Source: Polynucleobacter sp. CS-Odin-A6
Lineage (GTDB): Bacteria > Pseudomonadota > Gammaproteobacteria > Burkholderiales > Burkholderiaceae
DNA: 64,000 bases
Assembly: GCF_018882095.1 (NCBI RefSeq)
Contig: NZ_JACVPD010000004.1
Coordinates: 124,001 to 188,000, forward strand
Direction of reading: 5' to 3'
Position 1 is the first letter of the stretch, and every line of letters begins with the position of its first letter. The position numbers and the translations under genes were made by a program. Below, piece after piece: positions 52,638-60,729 of this stretch. The notes beneath the pieces were generated by a model. It saw nothing but the letters and a program-made list of their open reading frames with translations, searched no databases and was not told the origin of the DNA.

Positions 52638-53630
52638 TCAGTCAATTTTAATATTGGCAGACTTCACGATCTTCGTCCACTTGTCATGCTCGCTTTGGGT
52701 AATGATGGCCAATTGATCTGCATTCGCAAACTGAGGGTGAATTCCTTGATTCGCTAGACGCGTCTTGAAGTCAGGATTCGTGAGAATCTTCCGAATCTCT
52801 CTTTCTAGTCTTGCAGAAATAGCTGGAGGGGTTCCCTTCGGCGCAAACATGGCATAGAGATTCTCGACATCAAATTGTTTCATGCCATCTTGTCCTAGGG
52901 TCGGAACATTGGGCATGAGGGGTGAACGCTCTGGGGCAGCAATGGCGATGGGGCGCAACTTCCCACTTTGAATATGAGGTAGAGAGGCTGTCACGCTGTC
53001 AAACATCATTAGGGTATTGCCAGCCATTAAATCAGGTAAGGCAAACGAGCTTCCCTTATAAGGGACGTGTGTACCCATAGCGCCGATACGCTGCATAAAC
53101 AGTACTGACTCTAGGTGGGAGAGGCTGCCATTACCTTGAGAGGCGTAATTAAAGTCACCCTTCTTGGATTTAATAAACGCAATTAACTCTGGCAAATTTT
53201 TAGCTGGAACAGAAGGATTGATGACGATCAAATGGGGAATGCTGCCAACCAAGGAAATGGGCGCAAAGTCTTTGGTGAGGTCTGCTGCTGGATTTTTGAA
53301 GAGCGCTTGAGAAATCGATTGATTCGTTAATGCACTAAACAGTAAGGTGTATCCATCAGGAGCAGCCTTCGCAGCTGCACCCAAGGCAATCATGCCACCG
53401 GCACCTGGTTTATTTTCAATCACAACAGCCTGGCCAAGCGCCTCACCTAGCGGCACACTGATTGCTCTAGCAAATGCATCGGTTGAGCCACCAGCAGGAA
53501 AAGGCAGAATGGCCACAATGGGTTTCTTGGGCCAGTCAGCATCTGCTGCCGCAAACACAGGGCTACTAAGGCCTATCGACAACAACAAGCCTGTGAGGAA
53601 ATGCTTACAAAAGTGTCTTGTGAGGTTCAT
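52638..53630 (-). CDS. Bug/TctC-family periplasmic binding protein
   Basis: The 330-residue protein has a signal peptide (LLLSIGLSSPVFAA) and the Bug family features: WPKKPIVAILPFPAGGSTDAFAR, VIENKPGAGGMIALGAAAKA, LPDLMAGNTLMMFD and a C-terminal KTRLANQGI. These proteins capture carboxylates or other small molecules and are very numerous in Burkholderiales. The tctA/tctB membrane partners are not nearby. The ligand is unknown; the following gamma-glutamyltransferase hints at a glutamyl or amino-acid compound. Confidence 0.9.
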   Translation of the reverse strand: MNLTRHFCKHFLTGLLLSIGLSSPVFAAADADWPKKPIVAILPFPAGGSTDAFARAISVPLGEALGQAVVIENKPGAGGMIALGAAAKAAPDGYTLLFSALTNQSISQALFKNPAADLTKDFAPISLVGSIPHLIVINPSVPAKNLPELIAFIKSKKGDFNYASQGNGSLSHLESVLFMQRIGAMGTHVPYKGSSFALPDLMAGNTLMMFDSVTASLPHIQSGKLRPIAIAAPERSPLMPNVPTLGQDGMKQFDVENLYAMFAPKGTPPAISARLEREIRKILTNPDFKTRLANQGIHPQFANADQLAIITQSEHDKWTKIVKSANIKID

Positions 53631-53753
53631 GTGAGTACTCTTTCAGTGATAGTTCTATCGTATTGGAAAAGTATGGCTTGCATGGTCTTATTTCTATCTA
53701 AATGTGAATGAAGTGAAGGTTAAAGGCTAAGGCTAAAGTGGAATGGAATTAGA

Positions 53754-54482
53754 TTAGCGATTGAAGAGGTGATAGAGAATTGGGATGGCCACCGCACTAA
53801 TGACGCCATTCATGCCCATCGCGAGGCTGGCATAGGTGCCCGCTTCTGGATGGATGCTGAATGCACGAGAAGTACCAATGCCATGAGCCCCAATGCCAAT
53901 CGCAAAGCCCCGTTGCCACCAGGCTTTCATACCGAGCGCATTCAGAATGAAGGGCGCCAAAATAGCGCCCAGTATTCCAGTGGTCACGGCAAAAATCGCG
54001 GTTAAGGTTGGAGAGACGCCAATGCGCTCTGCAATACCCATTGCAATTGGTGCGGTAACCGATTTTGGATACATTGCGCCAGTGATGCTGGCGTCAGCAC
54101 CGAAGAGCTTGGCAATGTTGACTGCGCTAATAATGGATATCAAGCTACCCGCAATCAAGGACGCCAGTAATGGTATGGAGCGACCCTTCAGACTGCTTAA
54201 GCCTCTATAGATCGGAATCGCCAAAGACACGGTCGCAGAGCCTAAAAGGAAATGAATAAATTGGGCGCCTTCAAAGTAACTTGAATAGGGCATCTCTATT
54301 AATTGAATCACGCTCGCTACTAAGGTGATGGCAATGGCTACAGGGTTAGCTAGTGGATTCTGCTTGGTGGTCCTGTAGACCCACAGACCAATTTGATAGG
54401 CGGCTAAGGTGATGAAGAGTGCAAATAAAGGACTGCCTGATAAATAGACCCAAATCTCAACAATAGAGTGCTTCTCGTTCAT
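53754..54482 (-). CDS. lrgB: LrgB/CidB-family membrane protein
   Basis: The 242-residue protein has about seven membrane helices. The LrgB core GASATGAMYPKSVT-like motif is seen as DASITGAMYPKSVTAPIAMG, followed by ISPTLTAIF-type VSPTLTAIFAVTTG and AHGIGTSRAF. Relatives export three-carbon acids or modulate murein hydrolases. It shares one base with the LrgA stop (TAATG), so the pair is coupled. Confidence 0.9.
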   Translation of the reverse strand: MNEKHSIVEIWVYLSGSPLFALFITLAAYQIGLWVYRTTKQNPLANPVAIAITLVASVIQLIEMPYSSYFEGAQFIHFLLGSATVSLAIPIYRGLSSLKGRSIPLLASLIAGSLISIISAVNIAKLFGADASITGAMYPKSVTAPIAMGIAERIGVSPTLTAIFAVTTGILGAILAPFILNALGMKAWWQRGFAIGIGAHGIGTSRAFSIHPEAGTYASLAMGMNGVISAVAIPILYHLFNR

Positions 54483-54832
54483 TAATCAACCCCTTTAGGC
54501 TTAGGGGTCAGAAAACGTACTATTACCGCACTGGTAGCAATGGTGAGAATCACGCTGCCGAATAAGGCGCTCACAATGGCCAGCGCATTGGCTTTAAGTT
54601 GAGGTAGAAAAAGCACCACTCCAACAGCAGCAGGAACAAACAAGAGGCCAAAATATTGACTAAAACCATCGGCCACGCTGGCTAATTCTGGATTGACCCC
54701 ATTGCGAACTACCAGCCAAAGAATCAGGAGTACTAGGCCAATCACGGGGCCGGGTAGGGTTGGCAGAGCAAACTTGGATACAAGCTCCCCAATGCTTTGA
54801 AACAAGAGGATTTGGACTAAACCGGAGATCAT
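54482..54832 (-). CDS. lrgA: LrgA/CidA-family holin-like protein
   Basis: The 116-residue protein has four membrane helices and the family segment LPTLPGPVIGLVLLILWLVV, given by LPTLPGPVIGLVLL, then FVPAAVGVVLF. LrgA works with LrgB. It is the first gene of the reverse pair and is divergent from the molybdenum hydroxylase genes with 133 bases between. Confidence 0.9.
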   Translation of the reverse strand: MISGLVQILLFQSIGELVSKFALPTLPGPVIGLVLLILWLVVRNGVNPELASVADGFSQYFGLLFVPAAVGVVLFLPQLKANALAIVSALFGSVILTIATSAVIVRFLTPKPKGVD

Positions 54833-54914
54833 ATGACAATCTTACTGCTCTGCAGCATATGTTGCAAAGCAATATATTATTTCTTGGGTAATATGACCAT
54901 ACAAAAAGTAGGAG

Positions 54915-54935
54915 GCTTTATCAGATCGATAAAGC
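54915..54935. promoter_or_regulatory. Inverted repeat before the molybdenum hydroxylase genes
   Basis: Perfect 8-base arms GCTTTATC / GATAAAGC around AGATC. It lies between the divergent lrgA and the [2Fe-2S] subunit gene, 30 bases before the latter's ATG. No T tract follows, so an operator is more likely than a terminator. Confidence 0.4.
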
Positions 54936-54965
54936 TTGAATATCAAAACACTCAGGAGAGCGCGC

Positions 54966-55415
54966 ATGGCCGACTTAAACGTCAACGGTAAAAAGTACAA
55001 GGTAGATGTCGATCCATCAACCCCATTGTTATGGGTGCTTCGTGATCATGTCGGTTTGACAGGAACTAAGTACGGTTGTGGTGTTGGTCAATGCGGTGCC
55101 TGTACCGTGCTATTCGAAGGTCAAGCAATTCGCAGCTGTTCAATTCCAGTGAGTGCTGCGATGGGTAAGAAGATTGAAACCATTGAAGGCCTGGAAAAGA
55201 ATGGTCAGCTTTCTAAAGTGCAAAAAGCATGGGTTGATAATCAGGTGCCCCAATGCGGCTACTGTCAATCTGGCATGGTAATGGCTACTACCGCTTTATT
55301 GCGCAATACCCCCAAGCCTACTGATGCACAGATTGATGCAGCAGTGACCAATATCTGCCGATGCGGAACCTTTCAACAAGTGCGTGATGCGATTCATGCT
55401 GTGAGCAAGGCATAA
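54966..55415 (+). CDS. iorA: [2Fe-2S] subunit of isoquinoline 1-oxidoreductase-type molybdenum hydroxylase
   Basis: The 149-residue electron-transfer subunit carries two [2Fe-2S] clusters: the plant-type motif YGCGVGQCGACTV...SC and the second CGYCQSG...CRC. The start ATG 54966 is chosen because AGGAG lies 8 bases upstream; the frame is open further to 54936. The partner subunit follows after 9 bases. The substrate may be an aldehyde or N-heterocycle and is not decided by sequence. Confidence 0.9.
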   Translation: MADLNVNGKKYKVDVDPSTPLLWVLRDHVGLTGTKYGCGVGQCGACTVLFEGQAIRSCSIPVSAAMGKKIETIEGLEKNGQLSKVQKAWVDNQVPQCGYCQSGMVMATTALLRNTPKPTDAQIDAAVTNICRCGTFQQVRDAIHAVSKA

Positions 55416-55424
55416 GGAACAATC

Positions 55425-57656
55425 ATGACTAAGACTATTCAATCAGCAACTACCAATACTTCACGTCGCCACTTTATTGTTGGCACTAGCGCCATTGCAG
55501 CGGGTTTAGCAATCGGCTTTGATTTTTCATTGATGTCTGAGGCTAATGCTGCAGAGGGTTCTGGCACTACCGCTATGACTCCTCTGGGAACACCCGAGAT
55601 TGGGGTTTGGGTGGAGGTCAAGCCGAATGACGATATCGTCGTGCGGATCGTGCGCTCCGAGATGGGCCAAGGAACTATCACTGGTTTGGCGCAAATGGTT
55701 GCCGAAGAACTGCAATGCGATTGGAAAAAAGTTTCTTATGACTATCCATCGCCTGGCGAAAATCTGAAGCGCAATAAAGTATGGGGCAGTTATTCCACCG
55801 GTGGTAGCCGCGGTATTCGTACTTCTGAGCAATATGTTCGTCAAGGCGGTGCAGCAGCTCGTGTGATGTTGATTCAGGCTGCAGCCTCCCAATGGAATGT
55901 ACCCCCATCAGAATGCGTTGCTAAAGATAGTGTGATTACCCATACCCCAACTGGTCGTAAAACGACTTTCGGTAAAGTATCTGTAGCAGCTTCCCAGTTA
56001 GCAGTGCCCAAAGATATCCCCTTAAAGGATCCGAAGGACTGGACTGTGATTGGCAAGTCAGTCAACCGGATTGATGGTACTGCCGATAAGGTCACTGGTA
56101 AGCAGGTCTATGCCATTGATTTGAAATTGCCCGGCATGTTGGTGGCAACCATTCATGAGTCTCCCGTCTTTGGTGGCAAAGTTAAAAGCTTTGATGCCTC
56201 CCAGGCAACCGCTATGAAAGGCGTGAAGAAGGTAGTTCAGGTAGGTGACACTGCTGTTGCCGTCATTGCTGACACTTTCTGGCAAGCGAAGACTGGCTTA
56301 GATGCCGTCAAAATTACTTGGGATAACGGCAGTAACGGTGATCTTTCCAGCGCCTCTATTAAGAAGACGCTAGAAGCCGGCTTAACTGCTACTGATACTT
56401 TTGTCGGTAACTCTAACGGTGATGCTAAAGAGGCGATCAGCAAAGCCTCTAAAACCATTGAGGCAACGTATTTCTACCCATTCTTAAACCACGCTACCTT
56501 AGAGCCCCAAACGGCCACAGCGAAGTGGACTGCAGACTCCTGCGAGGCATGGGTTCCAACTCAGGATGGCGAGGCCTCATTAGCTGCGGTGATGGCTGCC
56601 TCTGGGTTGCCGGCTGAAAAATGCAATGTGTTCAAAGTGAATCTCGGCGGTGGATTTGGTCGTCGCGGTGCCTTCCAAGATTACACAACGCAAGCAGTCA
56701 ATATTGCGAAGCAAATGCCAGGCACGCCGATTAAATTGATTTGGACTCGTGAAGAGGATATGACACAAGGTCGTTATCACCCGGTCATGATGTGCAAAAT
56801 GACGGCGGCGATTGATGATAAGAAAAACATCACTGGCGTGAATATGCGTCTTTCAGGTCAATCTATTTTGGCCGCTGTGCGTCCAGCAGTGGTTGCTGCC
56901 AATAAAGGTAAAGACCCAGTGGTGTTCCAAGGCTTAGATGAAAACGGCGAGCATGGCATCACATACAGTTTCCCGAATTTGATGATTGATCACGCGATGC
57001 GTAATCCCAATGTGCCTCCCGGTTTTTGGCGGGGTGTCAACGTCAATCAAAATGCTGTTTTCTTAGAAACATTTATGGATGAGATGGCTGAGGCTACGGG
57101 CATGGATGCTGTGGAGTTCCGTCGTAAGCACATGGCGAATTTTCCACGCGCAGTGGCTGTTCTCAATGCAGTAGCCGATGGCATTGGTTGGACTAAGCCC
57201 GCAAAGCCAGGCGTATTTCGTGGACTTGCTCAGATGCGCTCATTTGGTAGCTATGTCGCTGCCGCCTGCGAGCTCACGGTTAAAAACGGTAATGAAGTAG
57301 AGATTATCCGTATGGTGGCTGCAACTGATCCGGGTTATGTAGTGAATCCAGCGCAAGTGGCCCGTCAAGTATCTGGATCCTTTGTATATGGTTTATCTGC
57401 ACTCTTCGAAGAAGAAATTACGATTGAGAAGGGCGCGGTTGTGCAGAAGAACTTTGATACTTTCAATTCCATTCGTCTGTCACAGATGCCACCAGTAGAG
57501 ACCATTATTATTCAAGGTGGCGGTAAAGAATGGGGTGGTGTAGGTGAGCCGACAATTGCTGTAGCAGCACCGGCGGTACTAAATGCGATTTACCGAGCAA
57601 CTGGTAAACGCTATCGTACAGTGCCCTTGAAAAACAGCGGCATCAAGTTGGTTTAA
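55425..57656 (+). CDS. iorB: Molybdopterin-binding subunit of isoquinoline 1-oxidoreductase-type enzyme
   Basis: The 743-residue large subunit has an N-terminal Tat-type signal (TSRRHFIVGTSAIAAGLAIG, R14-R15), so the enzyme may be exported. The molybdopterin and active-site motifs are EMGQGTITGLAQMVAEEL, YSTGGSRG, LNHATLEPQTATAKW, NLGGGFGRRGAFQDY and KEWGGVGEPTIAVAAPAV with the catalytic Glu in VGEP. soxX follows after 47 bases on the same strand. Confidence 0.92.
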   Translation: MTKTIQSATTNTSRRHFIVGTSAIAAGLAIGFDFSLMSEANAAEGSGTTAMTPLGTPEIGVWVEVKPNDDIVVRIVRSEMGQGTITGLAQMVAEELQCDWKKVSYDYPSPGENLKRNKVWGSYSTGGSRGIRTSEQYVRQGGAAARVMLIQAAASQWNVPPSECVAKDSVITHTPTGRKTTFGKVSVAASQLAVPKDIPLKDPKDWTVIGKSVNRIDGTADKVTGKQVYAIDLKLPGMLVATIHESPVFGGKVKSFDASQATAMKGVKKVVQVGDTAVAVIADTFWQAKTGLDAVKITWDNGSNGDLSSASIKKTLEAGLTATDTFVGNSNGDAKEAISKASKTIEATYFYPFLNHATLEPQTATAKWTADSCEAWVPTQDGEASLAAVMAASGLPAEKCNVFKVNLGGGFGRRGAFQDYTTQAVNIAKQMPGTPIKLIWTREEDMTQGRYHPVMMCKMTAAIDDKKNITGVNMRLSGQSILAAVRPAVVAANKGKDPVVFQGLDENGEHGITYSFPNLMIDHAMRNPNVPPGFWRGVNVNQNAVFLETFMDEMAEATGMDAVEFRRKHMANFPRAVAVLNAVADGIGWTKPAKPGVFRGLAQMRSFGSYVAAACELTVKNGNEVEIIRMVAATDPGYVVNPAQVARQVSGSFVYGLSALFEEEITIEKGAVVQKNFDTFNSIRLSQMPPVETIIIQGGGKEWGGVGEPTIAVAAPAVLNAIYRATGKRYRTVPLKNSGIKLV

Positions 57657-57703
57657 GTTCACTACTCATGGGTTGGTCTAAAAGGTATTGAGGTAATGAA
57701 GAA

Positions 57704-58153
57704 ATGAGAAGTGCACTGGCAGGGTTACTGCTAGCAGCGTGGACTGTTTCTCTTGCCAACCCGAGTCAAGCACAAACCTGGTCGGGGGATTCCATCGTGA
57801 ATCCCCTTACTGCTATTCCAGGAGATGCAGTTAAAGGCCGTGTGATTGTAGCTAGTCGTCAAACCGGTTTATGCCTACTCTGTCATAGCGGGCCCTTTCC
57901 GGAAGAGCGTTTTCAGGGCAACTTAGCCCCAGAGATTGGTATCAGCGTTGGGCGCTTAAGCGAAGCACAATTGCGAGCCAGAATAGTTGACGCTAGCCGT
58001 TTTAATCCTGGCACCATTATGCCCTCGTATTACCGTACAGTAGAATTAAATAGGGTGGCCCCCAAGTTTGATGGGCAGCCTATTTTAAGCGGACAAGAAA
58101 TTGAAGATGTCGTGGCTTTCTTGGTGAGCCTGAAGACAACAGTCGCTCAATAG
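57704..58153 (+). CDS. soxX: Sulfur-oxidation c-type cytochrome SoxX
   Basis: The 149-residue protein has a signal peptide (cut near NPSQAQT) and a single haem motif CLLCH with the usual HSGPFPEERFQGNLAP after it, plus Met ligand candidates in GTIMPSYY. SoxX pairs with SoxA to load thiosulfate onto SoxY. It is the first gene of soxXYZA. Confidence 0.93.
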   Translation: MRSALAGLLLAAWTVSLANPSQAQTWSGDSIVNPLTAIPGDAVKGRVIVASRQTGLCLLCHSGPFPEERFQGNLAPEIGISVGRLSEAQLRARIVDASRFNPGTIMPSYYRTVELNRVAPKFDGQPILSGQEIEDVVAFLVSLKTTVAQ

Positions 58154-58166
58154 GCAATAAAATATC

Positions 58167-58655
58167 ATGATGAATGCATTCAAATTAAATACTTCCTCTC
58201 CCAATCTCACTCGCAGACTTTACTTGTCGACGCTGGGAGTATTGGGTTTATCGAGTTGGTTCATACCATTGTCGGCTATGGCTAAAAAGCCAGAGGCAAT
58301 GGAAGCCATTGCCAAGATCGTCGGTGCAAATATCCCCAGGAATGGACGAGTTAAGCTGGTCATTCCACCCTTAGTGGAAAGCGGAAATTTAGTCGTACTC
58401 AAAGTAGCAATCGAGAGTCCAATGACTACCAGCGATTATGTCAAGGCTGTTTATATTATTTCTGAAGAAAATCCATTGCCAAATATTTTTACGGCGTATT
58501 TCACACCCCGCTCTGGACGCGCAGAACTCACCACCCGGGTGCGTTTGGCGGACTCACAAAGAGTATGGGCAATTGCTCAGATGAGTGATGGTAGTTATTG
58601 GCAAGGGTATGCCGATACCTTGGTAACTTTATCTGCGTGTACGGAGATGATATGA
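58167..58655 (+). CDS. soxY: SoxY-like sulfur carrier with altered C-terminus
   Basis: SoxY carries the sulfur substrate on a C-terminal Cys. The 162-residue protein has an RR signal (LTRRLYLSTLGVL), the family beta-sandwich (LVIPPLVESGNLVVLKVAIE) and RADL-type middle. The usual C-terminus GGCGG is replaced by LSACTEMI. A single Cys is present but with five residues after it and no flexible Gly arm. It overlaps soxZ by ATGA. The change may be real variation, so sulfur loading needs testing. Confidence 0.82.
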   Translation: MMNAFKLNTSSPNLTRRLYLSTLGVLGLSSWFIPLSAMAKKPEAMEAIAKIVGANIPRNGRVKLVIPPLVESGNLVVLKVAIESPMTTSDYVKAVYIISEENPLPNIFTAYFTPRSGRAELTTRVRLADSQRVWAIAQMSDGSYWQGYADTLVTLSACTEMI

Positions 58656-58981
58656 GTAAGACCTCCCGTACGGGCATTACTGCTCCAGCTACCGCGAAGC
58701 AGGATTCCATTATTGAAATTCGAGCAATTGCTCAGCATGATATGGAGACAGGCTTTCGCTACACCGAAGATGGCAAACGTATCCCCCGAGATATTATTCG
58801 TTTGTTTACCTGTCGCTATAACGGTGAAGAAGTTTTTAGGGCTGATTTTTATTCTGGAATTGGTGCCAATCCCCTCATCATATTTACTACGATTGCGGTG
58901 GCATCAGGTACGATTGAGTGTAGTTGGATAGGTGATGACGGATATGAAGCAGTCAATCAAGTCAAAATTATTGTGTCGTGA
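58652..58981 (+). CDS. soxZ: Sulfur-oxidation partner SoxZ
   Basis: The 109-residue cytoplasmic-looking protein is exported as a complex with SoxY. It has the SoxZ fold (IIEIRAIAQHDMETGFR, GKRIPRDIIRLFTCRYNGEE and a final DDGYEAVNQVKI). The start is ATG 58652, overlapping the soxY stop by 4 bases; the frame is open further upstream only by chance. Confidence 0.92.
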   Translation: MSKTSRTGITAPATAKQDSIIEIRAIAQHDMETGFRYTEDGKRIPRDIIRLFTCRYNGEEVFRADFYSGIGANPLIIFTTIAVASGTIECSWIGDDGYEAVNQVKIIVS

Positions 58982-59775
58982 ACATCGCGATATTCTGTAA
59001 TCCTTGGGCGTCGATATTACTTTCGCTCCTGATTGCACCGGTGGCATTAGCAGCCAAGAATCCGGTGGAAATTCCAAAAGAGAGTCGTCAATCAAGTTAT
59101 CAGCTGATGACGCCCGAAAATCAAGCGATGCAAGATGATCCCAATTTAAACCCTGCAATGTTTTGGGTAATGGATGGTCATAGTTTCTGGCAAGAAAAGG
59201 CGGGCAACCAGAATATCTCTTGTGCTTCTTGTCACGGCGATTCGGGAAAAAAGATGGCCGGTGTTGCCACTCAATTTCCTAAAGTGATTCAGGGAAAGTT
59301 GCAGACGCTTGAGGGGCAAATTAATCAATGTCGTACTTCACGACAAGAGGCTCCTGCACTCATTTATGAAAGTAAAACCCTCTTGGCATTAAGCACATTT
59401 GTAGCAAGCCAATCAAAGGGGATGCCTATCGCCATCAAAGAAACGCCCCAGAATACGAAAGACCTGCAACAAGGCAAACAGTTTTTTAATGAAAGAATGG
59501 GGCAACTCAACCTCTCTTGTGCTCAATGTCATCAAGAGCGTGCTGGCTTGAAATTAGGAGGTAGTCTGATTCCGCAAGGGCATCCTACTGCATACCCAAT
59601 CTACAGAATTGAATGGCAAACCATGGGGTCTTTGCAACGACGTCTGCGTAATTGTATGAGCGGGGTAAGGTCAAAACAATTTGAGTATGGCTCAACAGAA
59701 ATGGCTCAACTGGAGTTATTTCTGATGTGGCGCGCCAGAGGAATACCTTTAGAATCACCTGGAGTCAGGCCTTAA
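58978..59775 (+). CDS. soxA: Sulfur-oxidation dihaem cytochrome SoxA
   Basis: The 265-residue protein has a signal peptide (cut near APVALAAK) and two haem motifs, CASCH near residue 82 and CAQCH near residue 181. A third Cys is in RNCMSGVRS, the region of the SoxA catalytic Cys. Start GTG 58978 overlaps the soxZ stop. SoxB and SoxCD are absent from the window, so the pathway here is partial or continued elsewhere. Confidence 0.92.
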   Translation: MNIAIFCNPWASILLSLLIAPVALAAKNPVEIPKESRQSSYQLMTPENQAMQDDPNLNPAMFWVMDGHSFWQEKAGNQNISCASCHGDSGKKMAGVATQFPKVIQGKLQTLEGQINQCRTSRQEAPALIYESKTLLALSTFVASQSKGMPIAIKETPQNTKDLQQGKQFFNERMGQLNLSCAQCHQERAGLKLGGSLIPQGHPTAYPIYRIEWQTMGSLQRRLRNCMSGVRSKQFEYGSTEMAQLELFLMWRARGIPLESPGVRP

Positions 59776-59819
59776 AGATTAACTTGGAGTCTTACACTCA
59801 TGCACCAGTTTGCAAATTA

Positions 59820-60263
59820 TTATTGGGTTTTAGTTCTAGGTTTAGCGATATCAGCTGGGCCTAGATAGGATTCGCTCATATCTTTGACTTTAGGTATTGG
59901 GATATCGGCGCAAATGGGTTTAGGCCCCAGTGCATTCAGAAAGTTGCAATCCTGTTTGGTTCCTGCTGAAGCCGCATGCTCGAGTGGCGATTTACCCGTG
60001 GCTGCTGTAGAAATGACGCTCGCTGCGGTAGTGGGGTTCGCTACTGCTACGCTGACGGCTGCAGTTCCTCCAGAGCTTGCGACAGCAGTGGCAGAGCTAC
60101 CAAGCGCTAAGAGGGGCGCTGCGCAGCCCGCTAGGCTCAAGCAGATTATTAAGTAAGCAAGCGGAATGCCTTTGTCTAATAAAAAAGCAGGCCAACCCCT
60201 TCGGTTTGATCTGCTAATGTAGGCTGTCGAGCTGATGAATTTATTTGCGTTGACAAACAACAT
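59820..60263 (-). CDS. Small Ala/Thr/Ser-rich lipoprotein
   Basis: A 147-residue precursor with an unusually long N-region and lipobox LAGC (AYLIICLSLAGCA). The mature part is Ala/Ser/Thr/Val rich and ends with a charged tail containing QDCNFLNALGPKPICADI. The frame is open to 60425, but that part overlaps the adhesin-E-like gene on the same strand. ATG 60263 is the last one before the lipobox and overlaps the preceding gene by 23 bases. The start is uncertain and the function unknown. Confidence 0.55.
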   Translation of the reverse strand: MLFVNANKFISSTAYISRSNRRGWPAFLLDKGIPLAYLIICLSLAGCAAPLLALGSSATAVASSGGTAAVSVAVANPTTAASVISTAATGKSPLEHAASAGTKQDCNFLNALGPKPICADIPIPKVKDMSESYLGPADIAKPRTKTQ

Positions 60264-60648
60264 TAAAGACTCCAGCCGCCCAAGATTCACTAACGACTGG
60301 CTCGAATTCACTATTGGGAGTTTTGTTATCAGAAACAACTTTGCCAGCACCCTTTTTACCAGCGAATTCTTTGTATTCAATTGGGCGGTAACTAATCGCA
60401 GGGCAATTGTATTCGTTGATGCCAATGATGGAGCTCACTGACTGTTTTGTTTTGGGGTTCATGCCAGGCTTCTTTAAATCCAACATCGACATGATTTGTG
60501 CTTTTTCACCAGAATCGCTAATGGTTTCTAGATCAACATAAACTACCATGACCTCATTGGCGCCTAATTCTTTCCAGGCAGCAAAGCTATTGGCGAGTGG
60601 TAAAAGGGCAAGGGTGGCAAAGACGGTGAGTACGTATATTTTTTTCAT
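60241..60648 (-). CDS. Surface-adhesin-E-like secreted protein
   Basis: A 135-residue protein with signal peptide (MKKIYVLTVFATLALLPLANS). The mature part begins AAWKELGANEVMVVYVDLET and has MSMLDLKKPGMNPKT and EYNCPAISYRPIEYKE, ending VVCQRK. The plan is that of surface-adhesin protein E relatives, as at 29531 and 32625. The start ATG 60648 is preferred over the upstream open frame because it gives a clean signal peptide. Confidence 0.68.
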   Translation of the reverse strand: MKKIYVLTVFATLALLPLANSFAAWKELGANEVMVVYVDLETISDSGEKAQIMSMLDLKKPGMNPKTKQSVSSIIGINEYNCPAISYRPIEYKEFAGKKGAGKVVSDNKTPNSEFEPVVSESWAAGVFNVVCQRK

Positions 60649-60729
60649 CATATTTAGCGTGGTTGCAGTTGTTGTTAAAGAATACTGAGCCCGTATTAGA
60701 CCCATCAGAAACATTCTAAACTCCCCAGT

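Noticed and set aside
60264..60425. Upstream extension of the small lipoprotein gene
   Set aside because: Overlaps the adhesin-E-like gene in another frame on the same strand and would place the signal peptide over 80 residues inside the protein.
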